DNA of 64,000 nucleotides from Prescottella sp. R16 (GCF_030656875.1 NZ_CP130943.1:434001-498000); one strand, 5' to 3'; counted from the first letter of the stretch, positions 35,293 through 43,394 are shown. The notes: generated by a model from the sequence alone, not told the origin. Numbers and translations: made by a program.

Positions 35293-36311
35293 CGGCCCGC
35301 TGGTTGCCGCTGGTGAAGGTGGCGGCGTTCTGTGCGGTGGGGGTGGTGTGCGGGCTGCTGGTGGCGAACACGTTGTCGGTGCCGGTGCGGGGCGCCACGG
35401 ACGGGTATGCGGCGGTGTTCACGGATGTGGAGGGCCTGCACGTGGGGAATCCGGTGACGTTGTCGGGGGTGCGGGTGGGGCGGGTGGCGGCGATCGAGGT
35501 GGCGGGCGCGGCGGACGGGACACGGACGGCGGTGGTGCGGTTCGAGGTGGCGTCGGCGCACCGGCTGGACGGTGAGGTGACGGCCGCGGTGCGGTATGCG
35601 GACATGCTGGGTGCCCGCTATCTGGCGCTCACTCCGCCGGCGGTACCGTCCGGGCGTCCGCTCGAGCCGGGCGCGACGATCCCGGTGGAGCGGACCACGC
35701 CGCCGGTGGATCTGACGGCGTTGATGAACGGGTTCGCGCCGCTGTTCGACGCCGTCGATCCGGGGCGGGTGAACACGCTGTCCCGGGCGTTCGTGGAGAC
35801 GTTCGCGGGCCGGGGTGCGGCGGTGTCGACGTTGTTGGACGGGATCGCCACGCTCGGAACAGATCTCGTGGACCGGCGGGCGGTGTTCGAGGAGTTGACG
35901 GCGAACACGTCCGCACTGCTCGCGTCCCTCGACGATCGGCAGCCGCAGCTCGAGGAGTTGCTGGCGGGGCTGCGGCAGCTCACCGCGGCGACGGCGGGCA
36001 GCGATGCGGAGGTGGCGGCGGTTCTCGATCACGGGGATCGGGCGGTGGCGGCGCTGGCGGGCACCCTGTCCCGGTCGGAGGCGTCGATCGGCGGGGCGGT
36101 GACGGATGCGACGGCGGTGACCGGTGAGTGGATCGCGAACACGGATCCGTTCGAGCGGTTCCTGGCGGGGATGCCGCGGTTCGCGGACGGCGTCAACCGG
36201 ATCAGCCGGTACGGCGGGTTCGTGAGCCTGTACCTGTGCACGTTCGTGGTGAAGGCCGGGGACGTGGAGGCGGATCTGTTCGGGTCGACGCATTCGGAGG
36301 TGTGCCGATGA
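35289..36311 (+). CDS. mceB: MCE family protein, MceB position
   Basis: 340 aa. GTG at 35289 is chosen because it overlaps the mceA stop (GTGA) like its neighbours; a GTG at 35250 in the same frame is the alternative. N-terminal helix VKVAAFCAVGVVCGLLVANT, MCE domain with VEGLHVGNPVTLSGVRVGRV, a long helical stretch, and a C-terminal SRYGGFVSLYLCTFVVKAG segment typical of MceB. Confidence 0.88.
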   Translation: MTARWLPLVKVAAFCAVGVVCGLLVANTLSVPVRGATDGYAAVFTDVEGLHVGNPVTLSGVRVGRVAAIEVAGAADGTRTAVVRFEVASAHRLDGEVTAAVRYADMLGARYLALTPPAVPSGRPLEPGATIPVERTTPPVDLTALMNGFAPLFDAVDPGRVNTLSRAFVETFAGRGAAVSTLLDGIATLGTDLVDRRAVFEELTANTSALLASLDDRQPQLEELLAGLRQLTAATAGSDAEVAAVLDHGDRAVAALAGTLSRSEASIGGAVTDATAVTGEWIANTDPFERFLAGMPRFADGVNRISRYGGFVSLYLCTFVVKAGDVEADLFGSTHSEVCR

Positions 36312-37279
36312 TGTCGCGGACGGCGTTGGGGGCGGTGGGGATCGCGGCACTGGTGCTGGGGTTGGCGGCGGCGATCGGGGTGCCCAAGGCGTGGTATCTG
36401 GCGCGGACGGCCCCGTACACGGCGGAGCTGGCGAACGCGAGCGGCCTGTCGGGTGGGGATCCGGTGCTGGTGGCGGGGGTGCCGTCGGGGCGGGTGGAGG
36501 GTGTCGAGCTGGCGGGGGATCGGGTGCGGGTGGCGTTCCGGTTGGACGACGGGCAGCCGCTGGGGAATCGGACGACGGCGTCGGTGCGGCTCGAGACGGT
36601 GTTGGGGAAACGCTATCTGGAGGTGGTGCCGGCCGGCCCGGTCGACGACGGTGCGGCAGTGATCCCGTTGGCGCGCACCACCGTTCCCTACAGTCTCGAC
36701 GACGTGAGCCGGGACGTGACGGCGTCGGCGCAGCATCTCGACACGGCGTCGTTGGAGGCGATGATGCGGGCGCTGTCGGAGGTGCTGCCCGATCCGGGGC
36801 AGGCGGCGCGGGCGATCGCGGGGGTGAGCGGGGCGTCGGCGGCGGTCGCGGAGAACGGCGAACAGCTGGACCGGCTGTTGACGCTGTCCCGGTCGCTGTC
36901 GGATCTGGCGGTACGGCAGCAGGATTCGATTTCCGAGACGTTGGCGAACGCGCAGACGATCGTCGCGACGCTCACGGTCCGCAAGCAGGTGCTCACCCGG
37001 CTGGTGCAGAATCTGCGGACGGTGCTGGACAGCACGGCCCGCACCGTCACCGCCCACGAGGGCGAGTTCGCGGAGCTCACCGAGAACCTGGTGGCGGTGA
37101 CGGACACGGTGCAGCGCAACGCCGACGACGTCGACGCGCTGCTGGCGCGGCTGCCGGCGGCGCTGCGGTCGGCCACCGACGCGACCGGCAACGGCACGTG
37201 GACGGATGTGACGGCGCCGGCCGCGGTGATCCCGGACAATGCGCTGTGCGCGCTCGGCGTGATGCAGGGCTGCCGGTGA
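36308..37279 (+). CDS. mceC: MCE family protein, MceC position
   Basis: 323 aa, ATG overlapping the mceB stop (ATGA); a second ATG follows immediately. N-terminal helix GAVGIAALVLGLAAAIGVPK, MCE domain with ANASGLSGGDPVLVAGVPSG and GKRYLEVVP, then a coiled helical region. A short C-terminus ends with two Cys (ALCALGVMQGC). Subunit of the Mce hexamer. Confidence 0.88.
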   Translation: MMSRTALGAVGIAALVLGLAAAIGVPKAWYLARTAPYTAELANASGLSGGDPVLVAGVPSGRVEGVELAGDRVRVAFRLDDGQPLGNRTTASVRLETVLGKRYLEVVPAGPVDDGAAVIPLARTTVPYSLDDVSRDVTASAQHLDTASLEAMMRALSEVLPDPGQAARAIAGVSGASAAVAENGEQLDRLLTLSRSLSDLAVRQQDSISETLANAQTIVATLTVRKQVLTRLVQNLRTVLDSTARTVTAHEGEFAELTENLVAVTDTVQRNADDVDALLARLPAALRSATDATGNGTWTDVTAPAAVIPDNALCALGVMQGCR

Positions 37280-38367
37280 CGGGGCGGGCGCGGGTGGCGG
37301 CGGCCCTGGCGCTGGTGCTGGTGGTGGCGGCGGGCGGCTGGTTCGTGTTCGGCCGCACCGATTCGGCGCGGACGGTGGCGGTGGATTTCGCGTTCGCGAG
37401 CGGCCTGTATCCGGGGAGCCCGGTGACGGTGCTGGGGGTGCCGGTGGGGACGGTGACGGCGGTGGAGCCGTCGGACACGCATGTGCGGGTGACGGCGTCG
37501 GTGCGCGGGGACGTGGTGTTGCCGGCGGACGTGCAGGCGTATGTGCTGAATCCGTCGGTGATCAGCGATCGGCATCTCGAGTTCGGTCCCGCCTACACGG
37601 GTGGGCCGCGGCTCGGGGACGGGGCGGTGGTGCCGCTCGAACGCAGTCACGCGCCGATCGAGTTCGATGCGCTGCTGGGCAGTCTCGGCACCCTCACCGA
37701 GGCGCTCGGCCCGGGTGGGGGCGATGTGGGGGCGCTGTTGTCGCAGTCGGCGGCGGGGCTGGCCGGGCAGGGCGGGCCGGCGAATCGGGCGTTGCGGAAT
37801 CTGGGTGCGGCGTCGGGTGTCGTCGGGGCCCGCAGCGGCGACGTCGAGGCGCTGGTCGGCAACCTGAACTCGCTGATGGTGGCGCTCGACGACCGGCAGG
37901 TGAGCATCGACACGCTGGTGACACAGTTGGGGGAGCTGGGGGACGCGTGGGCGGCGCAGGATCTCGACATCGCGGCACCGTTGCAGGATCTGCGGACGGT
38001 GTTCGACGCGATGGACCGGTTCGTCGCCGAGCACGGCGACGACGTGGGTGCGGTGGCCCGCAACCTGGAGGTGCTGGGCGGCACGCTGGCGGCGCGGCAG
38101 CCGGAGTTGGCGGAGTTCCTGGATCTGGTGCCGCTGCTGATGCAGAACCTGTCGCGGACGGTCGGCCCGGACGATCGGGGCCGGATCCGGTTGAACGTGT
38201 CGACGGCGCTCACCCAGTTCGCGGTGGCGCGGCCGTTGTGCGAGCGGTATCCGCTGCCGGTGTGCTCGGGGGTGGGGATCACCAATCCGGTCTCGTTCCC
38301 GATCAGCGCGTCGGACCCGTTGGGGTTGGCGACGCTGCTCTCCGGGGGCGCGGGGGCGGGCCGATGA
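37276..38367 (+). CDS. mceD: MCE family protein, MceD position
   Basis: 363 aa, GTG overlapping the mceC stop (GTGA). N-terminal helix VAAALALVLVVAAGGWFVFG, MCE domain FASGLYPGSPVTVLGVPVGT and DRHLEFGPAYTGGP, followed by a long helical region (NLNSLMVALDDRQVSIDTLV). The C-terminus has LCERYPLPVCSGVG. Subunit of the Mce hexamer. Confidence 0.88.
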   Translation: MTGRARVAAALALVLVVAAGGWFVFGRTDSARTVAVDFAFASGLYPGSPVTVLGVPVGTVTAVEPSDTHVRVTASVRGDVVLPADVQAYVLNPSVISDRHLEFGPAYTGGPRLGDGAVVPLERSHAPIEFDALLGSLGTLTEALGPGGGDVGALLSQSAAGLAGQGGPANRALRNLGAASGVVGARSGDVEALVGNLNSLMVALDDRQVSIDTLVTQLGELGDAWAAQDLDIAAPLQDLRTVFDAMDRFVAEHGDDVGAVARNLEVLGGTLAARQPELAEFLDLVPLLMQNLSRTVGPDDRGRIRLNVSTALTQFAVARPLCERYPLPVCSGVGITNPVSFPISASDPLGLATLLSGGAGAGR

Positions 38368-39362
38368 GGGGCCGGCTGGTGGGGTGTGCGGTGGGGGCGG
38401 CGGTGTTGCTGACGGGCTGTTCGGCGGGCATCCAGGATCTTCCGGTGGGGCGGTCGGTGCCGGGTGAGAACTACACGGTGACACTGGAATTGGTGCGGGC
38501 GGACGGGCTGCTGGTGGGGGCGGACGTGCGGTCGGGGCAGCGGGTGATCGGACGGGTGGCGGGGTTGTCGACGGGGGAGTCGGGGGCGGCGGCGGAGCTG
38601 AGCCTGTCGGCGGCGGCGCCGATGCCGCGGGACGTGTCGGCGGCGGTGGAGTTGCCGTCGGCGCTGGGTAGCCCGTTCGTGCGGTTGCGGGCCCCGCAGG
38701 ATCCGTCGCCGGTGCCGCTGGTGGACGGGGATGTGATCGCCGAGTCCCGCACCGAGGTCGGCCCGCAGCTCGAGAGTGCCCTCGCCACGCTCGGCACGGT
38801 GCTGACGGGCAGTGGTATCGACCAGCTGGCGACGGTGGTCGACGAGCTGAACGTGGCGTTCGCGGATCGGCCGCAGCAGGTGCGGGTGCTGCTCGATGCG
38901 TTGACGGCGCTCACCGGGACGGCCACCGGGCAGCGCACCGAGCTGAGGGCGTCGATCGACCTGGCGGCCGACGTGTCCCGGCAGCTGGCGGCGCGGCAGG
39001 AGGTGCTCGACGGGTTCCTCGACGTGGTGCCGGCGGCGACGACGGTGCTGGCGGGGCAGCGGGATCGGCTGGCGGCGCTGGCGGCGTCGACTGCCCGACT
39101 GACGGAGCACGCGGACGCGGTGCTGGCGGCGGGAGAGCTGGACGCGCTGGTGGAGGACGGGGCGACGGTGGTGGCGTCGTTGCGGTCGTTCAACGATCGG
39201 ATCGGGGAGACGCTCACCGCGATGAACACGTTCACGGCGAATTTCGGTCGGGCCGTGAAGGGCGACTATCTGATGTTCGACGGCACTCTCGACGTTCCGG
39301 CGGGGTTGGAGACGTTGATGACGGGCGGGGTGCCGCTCGACGGCACGGGAGGTGGCCGGTGA
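38364..39362 (+). CDS. mceE: MCE family lipoprotein, MceE position
   Basis: 332 aa, ATG overlapping the mceD stop (ATGA). The signal ends in a lipobox, AVLLTGCSAG, with the lipidated Cys at about residue 19, as in LprK-type MceE proteins. MCE domain VRADGLLVGADVRSGQRVIG then helical stretch and a conserved NTFTANFGRAVKGDYLMFDG segment. It would anchor the hexamer through lipid instead of a helix. Confidence 0.89.
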   Translation: MRGRLVGCAVGAAVLLTGCSAGIQDLPVGRSVPGENYTVTLELVRADGLLVGADVRSGQRVIGRVAGLSTGESGAAAELSLSAAAPMPRDVSAAVELPSALGSPFVRLRAPQDPSPVPLVDGDVIAESRTEVGPQLESALATLGTVLTGSGIDQLATVVDELNVAFADRPQQVRVLLDALTALTGTATGQRTELRASIDLAADVSRQLAARQEVLDGFLDVVPAATTVLAGQRDRLAALAASTARLTEHADAVLAAGELDALVEDGATVVASLRSFNDRIGETLTAMNTFTANFGRAVKGDYLMFDGTLDVPAGLETLMTGGVPLDGTGGGR

Positions 39363-40597
39363 GGCGGGTGGTGCTGGTGGAGTTGATCCTGTTCGCGGTG
39401 ACGGCGGCGCTGGTGGTGCCGTTCGGGATCGCCTATGTGGCGGGGCCGCGGGCGTTCGGTGACCCGATCCGGGTGCATGCCGAGATGGTGGACGCGTTCG
39501 GGCTCACGGCGGGCACGAGTGTCACGTATCGGGGGGTGCAGGTGGGGCGGGTGGCGTCGGTGTTGTTGGCGGGCAACGGGTCCGGGGCGCGGGTGGAGGT
39601 GGAGTTGGATCCGGGGACGCGGATTCCGCGGGCGAGTGCGGCGACGGTGACGATGGGGACGGTGGCGGGCCTGCAGAACGTCGACATCGTCCCGGACCCG
39701 GACTCGGCGGTGGTCTCGGGTGGCGGCCCGTATCTGGGGGACGGGGACGAGGTGGCGGCGCCGGCGGAGCGGCAGCCGGTACAGATGGGTGAGGTGATGG
39801 GGGAGACGGCGCGGCTGCTGGCCGGGGTGGATCCGGGGGCGGTGGCGACGGTGGGCGACGAGGTGGGGGCGGCGCTGTCGGGGGTGGGCCCGGATCTGGC
39901 GCGGATGATCGACGACGGCGACCGGTTGTCGGCGGTGATAGAGCGGCAGGCGCCGACGTTGCGGTCGCTGGCGGAGCGCACGGTGTCGGTGGCGGGGTCG
40001 GCGGCCGGTGCTGCGGACGGGTTCGAGCGGTCGGTGGGGGCGGCGCGGACGGTGTCGGGGCAGTTGGGTGACGCGTCGGAGCTGGTGGAGCATCTGTTGG
40101 GGCGGTCGCCGGCGGCACTGGCCCGAACCCGCGCCCTGTTCGACGGGGAGGCGGGCACGTTCGGGGCGTTGTTGGCGGATCTGGCGTCGGTGACGCCGGT
40201 GGTGGCGGATCGGCGGGCGGCGGTGGCGGCGGGCCTGGTCGATATTCCGGTGGGGTTGGGGAAGTTGGAATCGATTGTTCGGGGGGATCGGGCGGAGTTC
40301 GCGTTGGTGGGGACGCAGGGGCCGGTGTGCGGGTACGACACGCCGCGCCGGACGGTGGGGGACATGACGCCGGTGACGCCGGATCTGACACTGTTCTGTC
40401 CGCCGGGGCCGGATGTGGCGCAACGTGGTTCGCGAACGGCACCAAGACCGAACGGGTTGGGGACGGGGCAGGCTACGACGCCGGGCACGGTGATCGGCCC
40501 TCCGATGGTGTCCGATCCGGTGTTGATCCCCACCGGTGTGGAGGCCCTGGATCAGTGGAATCGGCTGCTCGACGACCTCGAGCACAGGGGGCGGTAG
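39359..40597 (+). CDS. mceF: MCE family protein, MceF position
   Basis: 412 aa, GTG overlapping the mceE stop (GTGA). N-terminal helix VLVELILFAVTAALVVPFGI, MCE domain with VDAFGLTAGTSVTYRGVQVG and GLQNVDIVPDP, helical region, then a proline-rich C-terminal tail containing LFCPPGPDVAQRGS. It is the last gene of the operon; about 430 nt of non-coding DNA follow before the next terminator. Confidence 0.88.
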   Translation: MRRVVLVELILFAVTAALVVPFGIAYVAGPRAFGDPIRVHAEMVDAFGLTAGTSVTYRGVQVGRVASVLLAGNGSGARVEVELDPGTRIPRASAATVTMGTVAGLQNVDIVPDPDSAVVSGGGPYLGDGDEVAAPAERQPVQMGEVMGETARLLAGVDPGAVATVGDEVGAALSGVGPDLARMIDDGDRLSAVIERQAPTLRSLAERTVSVAGSAAGAADGFERSVGAARTVSGQLGDASELVEHLLGRSPAALARTRALFDGEAGTFGALLADLASVTPVVADRRAAVAAGLVDIPVGLGKLESIVRGDRAEFALVGTQGPVCGYDTPRRTVGDMTPVTPDLTLFCPPGPDVAQRGSRTAPRPNGLGTGQATTPGTVIGPPMVSDPVLIPTGVEALDQWNRLLDDLEHRGR

Positions 40598-41026
40598 TAG
40601 TCGGGGCGCCGGCGGTTCCGGGTCCGTCGACACCGCGCACGACGGAGGGCTCTTGCCGTGGCGCTCATGGACGCCGGGTTCTCGATCTCTGCGGCTGCGC
40701 TGCGCCCCTGATGTGTTCGGGTAACGGGCCGGCCACAGGTGAGGCCCGTCCGTCACAACTTGGGAAAGTGCAGCTCGAGGCCTTGCCGACGGTGGGGTGC
40801 GGGCGTAGTTTCGGTAGTGCGGATCGAACGAGTAGCCGGTCACGGTGAAAGACTCGAGAAGCAGAGATGCGGCCGAGGATGTGAAAGCATTCCCGGCCAC
40901 ACCCCTGTTCGGGGGGGCTGGCTATTGCGCCGCTTGGCTGCGCCCGGACCCGTGTTCTGCGCCGGGATTCATCGAACGATATCGATGTATGCATTGTGCG
41001 CGTCGCGAACACTGGATGCAGACGTG
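40598..41026. other. Intergenic stretch after the mce operon; no gene recognised
   Basis: About 430 nt. Open frames here are short, lack ribosome sites and have composition unlike neighbouring genes. The stretch is locally AT-richer than the mce genes (e.g. ATCGATGTATGCATTG near 40981). No hairpin strong enough to terminate mce was seen before 41027. Confidence 0.5.
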
Positions 41027-41073
41027 ACTGCAGGGCATGTCGAGTTGCAACCAACTACGGCATGCCCTGCAGT
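41027..41073. terminator. Terminator after the small-protein array
   Basis: ACTGCAGGGCATG pairs perfectly (13 bp) with CATGCCCTGCAGT around a 21-nt loop. It lies 13 nt past the stop of the last small gene on the minus strand and could also end mce transcription from the other side. Confidence 0.75.
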
Positions 41074-41085
41074 GGATCGGGCGAG

Positions 41086-41199
41086 CTACAGGCTCTGGAG
41101 GCCGCCACCTTGAGATGACGCTGTGTAGATGCCCAGCATGATGACGTTGCCGAGGCCTTTGAACATGTCGAGTGATCCTGCGAAGTAGTTTCCGAGCAT
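41086..41199 (-). CDS. Small hydrophobic protein 4 of the array (37 aa)
   Basis: ATG at 41199 is preceded by AAGGAGACAACGA, a strong ribosome site with normal spacing. The protein starts MLGNYFAGSLDMFKGL, continues with a hydrophobic segment (NVIMLGIYTASS) and ends Gly/Ser-rich. There is no Cys, signal peptide or recognised domain. Last of four tandem minus-strand genes of 36-39 codons, 11 nt after the third. Size, lack of signal and Ser/Thr content recall corynebacterial PorA/PorH/ProtX peptides of the mycomembrane; this is inference from appearance only. Confidence 0.65.
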   Translation of the reverse strand: MLGNYFAGSLDMFKGLGNVIMLGIYTASSQGGGLQSL

Positions 41200-41210
41200 T
41201 CGTTGTCTCC

Positions 41211-41330
41211 TTACGAGAGTGCCTTCAGGAACGAGGGCAGTAGGTCGTTGCTGCCCGTGTAGTCGGCGCCGCCGAACCACGATCCGACTCCCAGCAGCAC
41301 CAGATCCATCAAGAATTTTTTGATATCCAT
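41211..41330 (-). CDS. Small hydrophobic protein 3 of the array (39 aa)
   Basis: ATG at 41330 with AAAGAGAAAGAG upstream as a weaker ribosome site. It begins MDIKKFLMDLVLLGVGSWFG, an amphipathic or membrane-seeking helix, followed by a Gly-Asp-Ser-Asn turn and a second short helix (LLPSFLKALS). No Cys, no signal peptide, no known domain. Too short for ordinary gene callers. Its stop is 11 nt before the fourth gene. Confidence 0.65.
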   Translation of the reverse strand: MDIKKFLMDLVLLGVGSWFGGADYTGSNDLLPSFLKALS

Positions 41331-41359
41331 CGATTCTCTTTCTCTTTGATGGTGATATG

Positions 41360-41479
41360 TCAGACTCGGACGCCGAGCGACAGTGAGACTGCCTGGCCGA
41401 ACAGCGCGGAGTAGAGGGTGGGGATCATCTGGGTGACGGTTTCACCGAGTGAGCTGGTCGCGTTCTGAATTGAGAGCAT
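41360..41479 (-). CDS. Small hydrophobic protein 2 of the array (39 aa)
   Basis: ATG at 41479 with AAAAAGGAGTCCTC directly upstream, a near-ideal ribosome site. Starts MLSIQNATSSLGETVTQMIP and ends in a hydrophobic, Ser-rich half (LYSALFGQAVSLSLGVRV). Six Ser and four Thr in 39 residues offer possible acylation sites; no Cys. Located between genes 1 and 3 with 25- and 29-nt spacers. Confidence 0.68.
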   Translation of the reverse strand: MLSIQNATSSLGETVTQMIPTLYSALFGQAVSLSLGVRV

Positions 41480-41504
41480 GAGGACTCCTTTTTCGATCGA
41501 ATAG

Positions 41505-41615
41505 TTACGAGTATTCGTTCCCTGACATGGTGTTGAGCTGAGTCAAGGAGCCGCCGAGCACCGGCGCGAAGCCGACGACAAGTAGTCTGAGGGCTTTAAA
41601 GAAATCGACAGACAT
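41505..41615 (-). CDS. Small hydrophobic protein 1 of the array (36 aa)
   Basis: ATG at 41615 preceded by AGGAATTCGA. Starts MSVDFFKALRLLVVGFAPVL, a hydrophobic helix with one Lys and one Arg, and ends in a polar Ser/Thr/Asn-rich tail (GSLTQLNTMSGNEYS). First gene of the tandem array. Only 47 nt separate it from the terminator of the upstream secreted-protein gene, so the array uses a very compact promoter or partial readthrough. Confidence 0.67.
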   Translation of the reverse strand: MSVDFFKALRLLVVGFAPVLGGSLTQLNTMSGNEYS

Positions 41616-41662
41616 TCGAATTCCTATCGTGTTGGTTTTTGTGGAGATTTGGAGGACTGGCC

Positions 41663-41699
41663 ACGTGTACCCCTCGATCGCTGATCGAGGGGTACACGT
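41663..41699 (-). terminator. Perfect 17-bp hairpin between secreted-protein gene and small-protein array
   Basis: ACGTGTACCCCTCGATC pairs with GATCGAGGGGTACACGT around a 3-nt loop, 10 nt past the stop of the gene at 41710. It may be leaky, setting the ratio of secreted protein to the downstream small proteins. Confidence 0.8.
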
Positions 41700-41709
41700 A
41701 GCAGTCAGA

Positions 41710-42156
41710 TCACACGGTGCCGTTGAACCCGTTCGCGGACTGGGAGATCGGCGGGAAGATGCTCACGTAGATGTGGCTGAGGAAGTCACTCTCGTGGATG
41801 CCGTTCGTCTCCCAGGTTCCGAAGTTGCCTCCGGCCGCGTGCAGCTTGACGTAGCCGCCGCTCGTGACGGTACCGACCATGCCGGAGTTGCCCTGGAGGC
41901 AGTAGCCGCCGTTGGCGTTCGTCGTGGTCGACGCGATGGCTCCGGTGACCACCGTGTCGCTCGAGTCGTAGAGCTCACCGCTCACGGCCACGCCGGCAAC
42001 GCCTGCTCCGGAGCTGTCGAGGACGTTGCCACACACCTGGTAGTCGGCCGTGGGCTTCTCCGGGGTGACCGCCTGGGCCACGCCCGTGCCGAGAGCGGTC
42101 AGGGCTGCGACGCTCGCGAAAACGCCGGCAACCGCCATCTTGTTCCGAACACTCAT
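41710..42156 (-). CDS. Small secreted protein with a transthyretin/Ig-like fold pattern
   Basis: 148 aa, ATG at 42156 after GAGGTGAATCTGT. Signal peptide MAVAGVFASVAALTALGTGV with an AQA-like cleavage site near residue 29. The mature part (about 118 aa) resembles a carboxypeptidase-regulatory or CNA-B type beta domain: VCGNVLDSSGAGVAGVAVSG, then DTVVTGAIASTTTNANGGYC, with two Cys that could form a disulfide. No catalytic motif. It lies upstream of and co-oriented with the four tiny genes, suggesting a shared envelope role. No family identified with certainty. Confidence 0.78.
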   Translation of the reverse strand: MSVRNKMAVAGVFASVAALTALGTGVAQAVTPEKPTADYQVCGNVLDSSGAGVAGVAVSGELYDSSDTVVTGAIASTTTNANGGYCLQGNSGMVGTVTSGGYVKLHAAGGNFGTWETNGIHESDFLSHIYVSIFPPISQSANGFNGTV

Positions 42157-42562
42157 ACAGATTCACCTCGTGATCGTGTAGGTCGACCCTCTGGATGTAG
42201 TGCCGTTACAGGGGTGGGTCATCGGATTTCCCCCGCGACACCTGGAACGCTATTACGGCTCGATCAACGCTGTTATCGATTTCGTAAATCTACCTATGGG
42301 TAACTTCTCGGGGTGGTCGCCGGCGAGGTGTTGATGATCTTTGTTGTGACGTTCGCAAGAGGGGGGAGGTGACGCTAAATTGTACTGCAGTACAATTTAC
42401 TGGGAGCGGGGAGAATACCTTTCGATTGTTTGTTTGACTGACACACGTTCCTGCACGGTGCAGGGCTGCCGCGGTGCGAGGGTATCGACATCGACGATCG
42501 GCGACGGACCGCCTCCGAGGCCCGGATCGGGACTCGATCGCCACCTTCGCAGCCTTCGCAAA
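42157..42562. other. Intergenic stretch between gatD and the secreted-protein gene
   Basis: About 400 nt without a convincing gene on either strand. It holds the presumed promoter of the secreted-protein gene (minus), with AT-rich sequence around 42240-42300, and a perfect 24-bp palindrome at 42376. The short frames across it lack ribosome sites. Confidence 0.55.
42376..42399. promoter_or_regulatory. Perfect 24-bp palindrome, operator-like
   Basis: Arms TAAATTGTACTG and CAGTACAATTTA meet with no spacer. AT-rich in a GC-rich background, about 220 nt upstream of the secreted-protein start. Length and symmetry suit a dimeric regulator; no T-run follows, so it is a poor terminator. Confidence 0.6.
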
Positions 42563-42595
42563 ACACCCCGCCCGGCAGTGCGCCGGACGGGGTGT
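42563..42595 (-). terminator. Terminator after gatD
   Basis: ACACCCCG and CCGGC arms pair across a short loop (ACACCCCGCCCGGC / GCCGGACGGGGTGT). On the minus strand it is followed by TTTT, giving a canonical rho-independent terminator for the murT-gatD operon. Confidence 0.8.
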
Positions 42596-42680
42596 CCCAG
42601 TCGAAAAAATTTTTGCGAACCGGCCACGGAACCGGTCCTGGAAGGCTTCCGCGCACCCGATCCGGCGCGCCCAGCCGTGT

Positions 42681-43394
42681 CTACCGTGCCGCCAGCCGCT
42701 CCCGGCGCAGCAACTCCACCTCGGGCAGATCCAGCGCCGGCAGCCCGTCCACGCCGAGCGCGCGAGCCAACAACAGATCGGCCAGCTCCGGATTGCGGGC
42801 CAGGACCGGGCCGTGCAGATACGTGCCGATCACCGAACCCTGCGCCACCCCCTCCACGCCGTCACCCACACCGTTGCCGACGCCCCGCGTCACCCGGCCC
42901 ACCGGTTTCGCGTCCGCCCCCAACGTGGTGCCGCCCCGATGGTTCTCGAACCCCGACAACGGCTGCGTCAACCCGCCGATCAGCGGCGACGTCACAATCT
43001 CCCCGATCGACCGGGACGCCTGCGGAGACGTCGTCGCATCCAGCATCGACACCCCCTCCACCCGCTCCCCGGACGACGTCTCGTACCAGTGCCCCAACAC
43101 CTGGATCGCCGCGCAGATCGCCAACACCGGCGCACCCCGCTCCGCCGCCCGCTGCAACCCCGGGAACCGCGTCAGATGCCGGGTCGCCAACCGCTGCGCC
43201 GCATCCTCCGCCCCGCCGAGCGTGTACACGTCCAACGACTCCGGCACCGGATCGTTCAACGTCACCTCCACGATCTCCGCGTCATGGCCGCGCATCCGCA
43301 GCCGCTGCCGCAGCACCAGCGCATTCCCGCCGTCCCCGTACGTGCCCATCACATCGGGCAACACCAGACCGATACGGACCGTCGACTCAGACAT
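42681..43394 (-). CDS. gatD: Lipid II isoglutaminyl synthase, glutaminase subunit GatD
   Basis: 237 aa, ATG start overlapping the end of murT by 8 nt. Class I (CobB/CobQ-like) glutamine amidotransferase: nucleophile Cys in VLAICAAIQVLG (about residue 93) and His in IGTYLHGPVLARNPELAD. N-terminus IGLVLPDVMGTYGDGGNALV is typical. It releases ammonia that MurT uses to amidate the D-Glu of lipid II in peptidoglycan. Corresponds to Rv3713 (CobQ2) in M. tuberculosis. Confidence 0.93.
   Translation of the reverse strand: MSESTVRIGLVLPDVMGTYGDGGNALVLRQRLRMRGHDAEIVEVTLNDPVPESLDVYTLGGAEDAAQRLATRHLTRFPGLQRAAERGAPVLAICAAIQVLGHWYETSSGERVEGVSMLDATTSPQASRSIGEIVTSPLIGGLTQPLSGFENHRGGTTLGADAKPVGRVTRGVGNGVGDGVEGVAQGSVIGTYLHGPVLARNPELADLLLARALGVDGLPALDLPEVELLRRERLAAR

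Noticed and set aside
34237..40597. mce genes as horizontally acquired from a mycobacterium
   Set aside because: Base composition and codon use look like the neighbours, and mce operons are native to Rhodococcus; nothing in the sequence demands transfer.
40739..41113. Plus-strand frame of 124 codons between mceF and the small-protein array
   Set aside because: No ribosome site or domain, unusual amino-acid composition, and runs through the terminator and the small gene on the other strand.
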